Source: an uncultured Acidimicrobiales bacterium
GTDB taxonomy: Bacteria; Actinomycetota; Acidimicrobiia; Acidimicrobiales; UBA10347
Direction: 5' to 3'
Length of the DNA stretch: 26,534 bases
NCBI GenBank assembly: GCA_937942965.1
Contig: CALDGN010000403.1
Coordinates: 1 to 26,534 of the forward strand
A program made the translations under genes and the position numbers. This document shows, in pieces, positions 21,482-26,534 of this stretch; the stretch's first letter is position 1; each line of letters opens with the position of its first letter. The notes below the pieces were generated by a model that worked only from the letters and a program-made list of their open reading frames with translations, was not told the origin of the DNA and made no database searches.

Positions 21482-23511
21482 GCGTCGGGCGCTGAGAGCG
21501 GCGCTCGGTCGACCATGCGGCGGACCTTGTCGAGCGCGAGGGTGAGGTCGCCTGCCTGGACGGGTTTGGCGAGATAGTCGTCCATGCCTAACGCGAGATA
21601 CTTCTCCCGATCCCCCTTGAGCGCATGGGCGGTCAGCGCAACGATGCGAGGGCGTGCCTGCTCGTCGGGGCAACGTCGCCGGATCTCTCGGGTCGCTTCG
21701 ACCCCGCCCATGACCGGCATCTGAATGTCCATCAGCACAACGTCGTAGGGATTGATCGAGAGCATCTCGAGCGCAATTTCGCCATTCTCCGCCACGTCGA
21801 CTTGGTGGCCGAGCCGCTCGATGAGCATCGTGCCGACCGTCTGGTTGACGGGATTGTCCTCGACGAGCAGGACACGGACGGGCTCGTCGTTCGTCCCGAA
21901 GTGATCGACGGTGTCATCGGACGTGGGGGAGTCTCCTTCTACAGCGATGACGAGAGAGGCCAGAAGCTCGGCTTGTTTGAGATCGCCGATCGGGCCGACC
22001 TCGACTGCGTCGGGGTTGACCGAGGTGTCTTGGGGGCACGCCAAGGTCGCGCCGCGGGACGCGAGCAGCCTGCGGATCTCGGGCTCGCGATCGTTGGCGA
22101 GTTCGCGAATAGCGACGGTCTGGCCGTGCAACGCTTCGACGATCCGGTTCGTGCAGGCCGCCGCCCCGAGACATGACGAGACGGTGAACCAAAAGGTGCT
22201 GCCCTCGTCGATAACGCTCTCACCCCAGATGCGCCCACCGAGCAGGGTCACCAGACGCCGGCAGATCACGAGGCCAAGCCCCGTACCGCCGAAGCGGCGG
22301 GTCGTCGACGTGTCGACCTGGCTGAACGGCTTGAACAGGTGCGCCCAGTCGTCGTCATCGATGCCGATGCCGCAGTCATGCACGCCGATGCGGACATCGC
22401 CATCTTCGCCATCGCGGTCAACGACGATCCGGATCAGGCCCGCGTCGGTGAACTTGATCGCATTCGACACCAGGTTGCCCAGCACCTGGCCGAACCGGAG
22501 TGCATCGGTGAAGATGTGTCGCGGCGCGGCCGGCTCGATGGCGGTTTCAATGCTGAGCCCCTTGGCGTTCGCGGCGGGGCGATGAGGTGCGATCGCGGCT
22601 TCGACGAGTTCATCGATGGCGGTCGGCGCAAAGGTGAGGTCCAGTCGCCCGGCTTCGATCTTGGAGAAGTCGAGCACGTCGTTCACGACGCTCAACAGGG
22701 CCTGGCCGCCGGACTGCATCGTTGCGACGAGTTCCTGCTGGTCCTCGTCGAGCCCGGAACTTCCTAAGAGCTGGCCGGTTCCGAGAATCGCATTGAGCGG
22801 CGTTCGAATCTCGTGGCTCATGTTGGCCAAGAAGTCGCTCTTCGCCTGGTCCGCAGCCTCGGCAAGTTCTTTCGCTTGCAGTAACTCAGCGGTGCGATCC
22901 CGCACGCGTTCATCGAGCAGATCGCGCTCTTCGACGAGTGCTGCTTGCAGTCGAACCTGTTGGAGAATCTGGGCTGCGATCGGAGCGAACCGGGTGCCGA
23001 GCTCGACGAGAGGATCGGTGAAGTGGCCACGCTCGTGGTGGGTGCAGACGAGCACGCCTGCATCCGCATCGGCCTGTAACGGCACGTGCATGCCGGCGAC
23101 GACGGGTATCTCGACGAGCCCCTCGGTATCGGGCCATTCGGGAATCATCGACACATCGAAAGTTGCGAGCGTCGTACCTTCGAGCACCCTCGAAAGGAAC
23201 CCGCCTATCGGGAACGTCAGCGACGTCAATGCCGGGGCTGTCGATGCGACCACGGCCAGCTCGTCTTCGTTCGAGCGGCGAAGGATGAGGGCGTGGTCGA
23301 ACTGCAGCAACCCCCGCAGCTGTTCCAGTACTGCCGCGAGGTCGAGTCCACGTGGGTTCGGCGTCGTCAGTTCTCGCAGCGTGTCCAGCAACCCGTCGGC
23401 TTCGGCGCGATGACGCTCGGCCTCGATCGCCAGACGGCGGTAGTCGAGTTCAAGCTCACGCAGGCGTTCCTCGGAGCGGAGGACGGCCTCGTCGGGGGTG
23501 GGCGCGGTCAT
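21478..23511 (-). CDS. hybrid histidine kinase (GAF-HisKA-HATPase-REC)
   Basis: A 677-residue cytoplasmic sensor kinase. Order: N-terminal coiled coil (10-50), GAF-type sensory domain (about 55-185), second coiled coil (190-225), HisKA with H233 in MSHEIRTPLN, HATPase_c with N350 in NLVSNAIKF, DCGIGI (G1) and GGTGLGLVI (G2), a degenerate receiver-like segment (about 455-530, no phosphoacceptor Asp), and a C-terminal receiver (545-660) with E551/D552, phosphoacceptor D595 in VVLMDIQMP, and TAHALKG and K in YLAKPV. It starts 1 nt after the FIST gene stop, so the two are translationally coupled and FIST is probably its input. No membrane segment is present. The output is not encoded beside it; phosphotransfer to a separate HPt or regulator is expected. 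Confidence 0.92.
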   Translation of the reverse strand: MTAPTPDEAVLRSEERLRELELDYRRLAIEAERHRAEADGLLDTLRELTTPNPRGLDLAAVLEQLRGLLQFDHALILRRSNEDELAVVASTAPALTSLTFPIGGFLSRVLEGTTLATFDVSMIPEWPDTEGLVEIPVVAGMHVPLQADADAGVLVCTHHERGHFTDPLVELGTRFAPIAAQILQQVRLQAALVEERDLLDERVRDRTAELLQAKELAEAADQAKSDFLANMSHEIRTPLNAILGTGQLLGSSGLDEDQQELVATMQSGGQALLSVVNDVLDFSKIEAGRLDLTFAPTAIDELVEAAIAPHRPAANAKGLSIETAIEPAAPRHIFTDALRFGQVLGNLVSNAIKFTDAGLIRIVVDRDGEDGDVRIGVHDCGIGIDDDDWAHLFKPFSQVDTSTTRRFGGTGLGLVICRRLVTLLGGRIWGESVIDEGSTFWFTVSSCLGAAACTNRIVEALHGQTVAIRELANDREPEIRRLLASRGATLACPQDTSVNPDAVEVGPIGDLKQAELLASLVIAVEGDSPTSDDTVDHFGTNDEPVRVLLVEDNPVNQTVGTMLIERLGHQVDVAENGEIALEMLSINPYDVVLMDIQMPVMGGVEATREIRRRCPDEQARPRIVALTAHALKGDREKYLALGMDDYLAKPVQAGDLTLALDKVRRMVDRAPLSAPDA

Positions 23512-23512
23512 C

Positions 23513-24715
23513 TCAGGTGGCGGTGGCCTTCTCGAAGGCGACCACCGAGATCATGAGGTTGCCGTGGTAGTTGTCACCGCCGGTGAAACACCCCTGTTCG
23601 CCGAACGTGAACATGCCCAGGAATGGGCGGCCGCTGAGCGCCTGCTCCATTTCTTCGGCGACGGCATGCATGTTCTCTTGGACGGCCAACATGCACCCGG
23701 CGCAGTACACGACGAGCGCGCCAGCGCACTGATCGGCATCGATGCCGCCGCCACTCATGGCAGCGGTGGCGACACGGCCAGCGCGAGACACGAGTGACTG
23801 TTCCGAGCCGTGCATGAGCGTGAGTTCGTCACCCTCTTCGACGTCGGCAAACAGCTCGATGGACTGATCGGGGTGCAGCGTCGCCGGATGTGCGAGCACG
23901 TAGTCCGACTGGTCGGCGTCGCCGGCGACGCGGCCGAGTGGCCACATCGTCGATGCCGCCAAGATGCTTCCGCCTTCGGCGATGAACTCGTCGATGGCGC
24001 CTTCGGACCAGCGGGCGTAGACAGCGCCAGCGGGTTCGCCGTCGATCTCGAACACGCGTCGGCCTTCGGCTCGCGTGATGGTGCCGCCGGTTTCGGTCGG
24101 GAGGTAGCCGGAGTGGAACGAATGGTGCAACGGGGTCGACGGGTACAGCACCGAGATGACGACAGCGTCTTGGTGCGCCCCCGCAGCGGAGAACTGGCGC
24201 CACTTGCCTTCGATCGTGTTGTCGGCTGCGCTTCCGCCGGCGATGGGGACCTTGGTTCCGATCACGGCGTGAATGCCAGCCAGCAGTGCTTCTTCGCTTC
24301 CGGGCACGGCGGCAAGCCAGACGAGCGATGGAGGTTCGCCGATGCGCCCGGCATTGGTCATTGCGTCGAGCAGTGCCTGTTGTGCTGCGGCCTTCGGGTC
24401 GTCGCCGAGGGCCACGGCAGCAACGCCGTAGCTGCCGTCGGGGTCCGAGATTGCGAGCATGCCCATGCCGACACCGTCGTCGGCGTGGAAACCCGCACCG
24501 GTCATCACCCCAAGGCACGACGTCGCGCCATGGATCGGCGTGTCGCCACTGTGGGTCGTCATCGCCTTGGCGGTGAGGTCGGCATCGTGTTCGACCGATG
24601 GGTAGAAGGCGACCCAGTCGGGCGATGCGTCTAGCTCTGCGCTGACGTCGGTCCACAGACTCGCTACGGCGTCCTCGGTTTCGCGAGCGGTGCTCCAGCT
24701 CGATGCAATCTTCAT
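23513..24715 (-). CDS. FIST N/C domain signal-sensing protein
   Basis: A 400-residue protein with both FIST domains. ATG 24715 (MKIASSWST) has AGGAGA six bases upstream; longer frames to 24790 add an Arg-rich stretch and are rejected. The N-domain includes SVEHDADLTAKAM, GATSCLGVMTGAGFHADDGVGMGMLAI and SPSLVWLAAVPGSEEALLAGIHAV; IAGGSAADNTIEGKW marks the switch between domains. The C-domain ends with ALVVYCAGCMLAVQENMHAVAEEM and FGEQGCFTGGDNYHGNLMI, the family's usual closing blocks. FIST domains are proposed small-ligand (amino-acid-like) sensors that sit with histidine kinases and receptors. Here the kinase follows with a 1-nt gap, and a glutamate-receptor-like channel is upstream on the same strand. 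No membrane segment is present, so sensing would be intracellular. Confidence 0.9.
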   Translation of the reverse strand: MKIASSWSTARETEDAVASLWTDVSAELDASPDWVAFYPSVEHDADLTAKAMTTHSGDTPIHGATSCLGVMTGAGFHADDGVGMGMLAISDPDGSYGVAAVALGDDPKAAAQQALLDAMTNAGRIGEPPSLVWLAAVPGSEEALLAGIHAVIGTKVPIAGGSAADNTIEGKWRQFSAAGAHQDAVVISVLYPSTPLHHSFHSGYLPTETGGTITRAEGRRVFEIDGEPAGAVYARWSEGAIDEFIAEGGSILAASTMWPLGRVAGDADQSDYVLAHPATLHPDQSIELFADVEEGDELTLMHGSEQSLVSRAGRVATAAMSGGGIDADQCAGALVVYCAGCMLAVQENMHAVAEEMEQALSGRPFLGMFTFGEQGCFTGGDNYHGNLMISVVAFEKATAT

Positions 24716-24813
24716 GCGGAATCTCCTGGGGAAGAGGGCGCGGTGCGGGAGTGTTCGGCGCCGTCGTTTTCCATCGGCAGTCGAGCCCACGGGATGAGAG
24801 AGCGCTCCCGATC

Positions 24814-24831
24814 GAGCAAAGCATGAGCAAA
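24814..24831. repeat. direct heptamer repeat upstream of FIST operon
   Basis: GAGCAAA occurs at 24814-24820 and again at 24825-24831, an 11-bp period, in the 166-bp gap before the FIST-kinase operon. Repeats one helical turn apart can be operator half-sites; no -10 box is obvious nearby, so this is suggestive only. Confidence 0.25.
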
Positions 24832-24881
24832 TCTTGAGTTACCGCGTCCGTTGCGTGGTGCGATCGGCTGCAGCTACTCAG

Positions 24882-26060
24882 CTAGTTGTCGCCGAACCAC
24901 TCGGCCAACAGCTCGTCGAGCGTGCCGTCGCGTCCGATTTCAATCACGGCCGCATTTACGGGTTCGACGAGTGGAGATCCTTGGGGCATCGCGATGCCGT
25001 ACGGGTCGCGCCCGAGCGTTGGCTCGACGAGTTGGAGATCGCGATTCGACGCCGCGATCTCGTACTGGATCACCGGTGCGTCGAAGACGACCGCATCGGT
25101 GCGGCCCGCTTCGAGATCGTCGAGCGCGGCGGCGAGCGTCTCGGCTTGGCGCGGTTCGAGTCGGGCTTCGGTGCGCAGGAAGTCCACGGTCGCGGTTCCT
25201 TCGACGGTGCTGACCGATCGGCCCGCCAGATCCTCGATCCCGCTGATGTCGGACTCGAGTTCGGCGATCGTGAGCAGCGAAGTCGCTCGAGCGGTGACGA
25301 ACGCGAGCAGGAACAATCCGACCAGCATCCAGAACACAGCGATGAGCCGACTCAACGCGGTATTGATGTTCTTGACGGCCTCGCCGCCCGTGATCACGCT
25401 CACCGTCGACCACCAGATGGCCTCGCCAATGCCGCGCCGATACTCGTACGGGAAGTCCTCGGAATCGTGACCTCGCTCGAACCACCAGACCAGGTGTGAC
25501 ACGACGAGTACGAGCAGGATCAGAATGCTGACGGGGAACAGGAACGCTCGGCTGAAGATCAGCCCGAACATCGTGCGTGAGGTGCTTGCCCCGCCGGTTG
25601 CGGTGACGATCTGTTGCCCAGACGTGTAGTACGGCTGGCTGAAATCGATGATGGCTTCACGATCAGAAGTGATCGAGATGCCGGCGATTGCGGCGTCGGC
25701 TCGAGAGTCCGTTGCAAGCGCAATGATGTCGCCGACCGTCTCGGCGACGCACCACTCGGTGGTTGCACCGATCCGCCCGGCGACTTCGGTCCAGTAGTCG
25801 ATGCTGAAGCCGCGCAGTTCCTCGTCGTCGACGAAGACGAATGGCTCGAGCGATTTGGTTGCGATGCGCAAGGTGTCGCCCTCGGGCGCTGGTGCATCGC
25901 AGTCGACGACAGTCACCGGCGTGGTGTCGGTCTGTGCAGCGGCCGTGGGTGCCGTGACCAGGGCGATGAGCCAGGCACATGCCACAGCCGTGAGCGCAGC
26001 GACGACCGCAGGAGCGCGTGGGCTGCGGGCACGTGGTGGAGTGGGAGGGCGGCGCCGCAT
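24882..26060 (-). CDS. prokaryotic ionotropic glutamate receptor-like channel
   Basis: A 392-residue membrane protein with the architecture of GluR0-type channels. ATG 26060 is chosen: it is the first Met before a signal sequence (basic MRRRPPTPPRARSPR, a hydrophobic run, then PTAAAQT near residue 42) and lies seven bases behind a TATTGT box. Lobe S1 (about 60-158) has GFSIDYWTEVAGRIGA and AGISITSDREAIIDFSQPYY, where R134 fits the ligand alpha-carboxylate site. TM1 (about 172-193), a re-entrant pore loop (210-226) and TM2 (236-257) split the binding lobes; S2 (270-390) ends with VVFDAPVIQYE (D327, amine-site candidate) and DPYGIAMPQGSPL. The pore loop reads STVSVITGGEA, not the potassium-type TVGYGD. 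A simple ABC binding protein would lack the TM pair. Confidence 0.85.
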   Translation of the reverse strand: MRRRPPTPPRARSPRAPAVVAALTAVACAWLIALVTAPTAAAQTDTTPVTVVDCDAPAPEGDTLRIATKSLEPFVFVDDEELRGFSIDYWTEVAGRIGATTEWCVAETVGDIIALATDSRADAAIAGISITSDREAIIDFSQPYYTSGQQIVTATGGASTSRTMFGLIFSRAFLFPVSILILLVLVVSHLVWWFERGHDSEDFPYEYRRGIGEAIWWSTVSVITGGEAVKNINTALSRLIAVFWMLVGLFLLAFVTARATSLLTIAELESDISGIEDLAGRSVSTVEGTATVDFLRTEARLEPRQAETLAAALDDLEAGRTDAVVFDAPVIQYEIAASNRDLQLVEPTLGRDPYGIAMPQGSPLVEPVNAAVIEIGRDGTLDELLAEWFGDN

Positions 26061-26067
26061 CGCCACG

Positions 26068-26073
26068 ACAATA
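26068..26073 (-). promoter_or_regulatory. -10 box for glutamate-receptor-like gene
   Basis: Minus-strand TATTGT (TANNNT) with seven bases to ATG 26060, so the transcript would have no or almost no leader. It is back to back with the TACCGT box at 26099-26104. Confidence 0.45.
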
Positions 26074-26098
26074 GTGATTGCGTGACGGGCGAAGGGTC

Positions 26099-26104
26099 TA
26101 CCGT
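26099..26104 (+). promoter_or_regulatory. -10 box for leaderless kinase-like gene
   Basis: TACCGT, six bases (TGCCGG), then GTG 26111. It shares a 50-bp divergent region with the receptor-like gene. Confidence 0.45.
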
Positions 26105-26110
26105 TGCCGG

Positions 26111-26534
26111 GTGGCGGCGGCACCGACGACTGAAGATCTTGCACAACTCGAGGCGCGTGTCCGCACCGCCCTCGACAGCGGTGATTATTCGTCGCTGCGG
26201 ATCATTGGCTTCGGCGAGATCTCGGTCGGGTTCGGCTGGCCAGACAGCGAGCCAGCTTGGGTTTGCAAGCGCAGCCCCGCGTTCACCGAAGCCGAGTTCT
26301 CCGCATATCGAGACCTCGTGACGTCGTACGTCGCGGAGCTTCGCGCAACCGGAATCGATGTTGTCGACACCGATGTGCTCTCGGTGCGTCGAACCCACGA
26401 CACGATCGGTTACCTGGTGCAGCCGCTGCTGCCGCACGAGACGCTCGGTCGCGAGGTGCTCCGCAGCTCTGAGCCTGATGCCGAGCACCCGTTCATTCTC
26501 GCCGTCGCCGAGACGGTCGGACATCCGTCGCCAC
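26111..26534 (+). CDS. kinase-fold-like hypothetical protein (partial, cut by window end)
   Basis: The first 141 codons of a gene running off the right edge, read from GTG 26111, six bases behind a TACCGT box. It begins MAAAPTTEDLAQLEARV, then SLRIIGFGEISVGFGWP, which resembles a glycine-rich nucleotide loop, followed by AWVCKRSPAF (Lys placed like a kinase ATP-binding lysine), an alpha-C-like helix AEFSAYRDLVTSYVAELRATG, and a GYLVQPLLPHETLG strand and hinge. This order matches aminoglycoside-phosphotransferase/protein-kinase-like N-lobes. The catalytic loop lies outside the window, so I cannot confirm a kinase. No neighbour on this strand is visible to suggest a role. Confidence 0.6.
   Translation, partial: MAAAPTTEDLAQLEARVRTALDSGDYSSLRIIGFGEISVGFGWPDSEPAWVCKRSPAFTEAEFSAYRDLVTSYVAELRATGIDVVDTDVLSVRRTHDTIGYLVQPLLPHETLGREVLRSSEPDAEHPFILAVAETVGHPSP

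Noticed and set aside
1..26534. CRISPR arrays, tRNA or rRNA genes, insertion sequences
   Set aside because: No regularly spaced repeats, cloverleaf-type sequence, transposase or terminal inverted repeats were noticed by eye on either strand.

Overview
The window is high-GC DNA from an actinomycete-type bacterium. The gene mix (phytanoyl-CoA dioxygenase family, tandem CaiB/BaiF protein, DUF2461, DUF4272, YibE/F) and many start codons lying exactly six bases behind a TANNNT box (leaderless genes) suggest a marine or aquatic Acidimicrobiia such as the Ilumatobacter group. That placement is inference; there is no rRNA or tRNA here to confirm it. I found no CRISPR array, IS element, prophage or tRNA.

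Layout, left to right. (1) 1-2900, plus: four overlapping genes of a Ser/Thr-phosphorylation module: the tail of a Hanks-type kinase, a six-TM protein with a C-terminal FHA domain, a VWA/MIDAS protein and a PP2C-type phosphatase. (2) 2909-3069, minus: a decayed MFS transporter fragment inside the upstream region of the next operon. (3) 3176-4625, plus: a DUF808 (YedI-type) membrane protein followed by an AhpD/carboxymuconolactone-decarboxylase-like gene whose second active-site cysteine codon is TGA. The frame continues as clear family sequence, and a perfect 8-bp hairpin with a GGC loop begins 12 nt after the TGA. I read this as a selenoprotein with a bacterial SECIS element; it is the most important finding here. 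(4) 4702-8729, minus: DUF4272 protein, small lipoprotein, PhyH-type dioxygenase and a hypothetical protein. (5) 8786-17622, plus: DUF2461, DUF2306 membrane protein, flavin-dependent halogenase, M20 metallopeptidase, two-domain CaiB/BaiF CoA-transferase and YibE/F membrane protein. (6) 17626-20604, minus: EAL phosphodiesterase with a helical-repeat tail, and a double GNAT acetyltransferase. (7) 20702-21481, plus: a PhnD-like binding protein without a signal peptide. (8) 21478-26060, minus: FIST sensor plus hybrid histidine kinase (1-nt gap), preceded by a prokaryotic ionotropic-glutamate-receptor-like channel with an unusual pore loop. (9) 26111-end, plus: the start of a kinase-fold-like gene cut by the window edge.

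How the parts fit: three signalling blocks are present (kinase/FHA/VWA/PP2C; c-di-GMP hydrolysis; FIST/hybrid kinase beside a ligand-gated channel), set among unlinked metabolic genes. The DUF808-selenoprotein pair looks like a small redox-related operon with its own promoter-proximal inverted repeat. No stretch longer than about 300 bases lacks a gene; the longest, 2901-3175, holds the MFS remnant and the operon's regulatory sequence.
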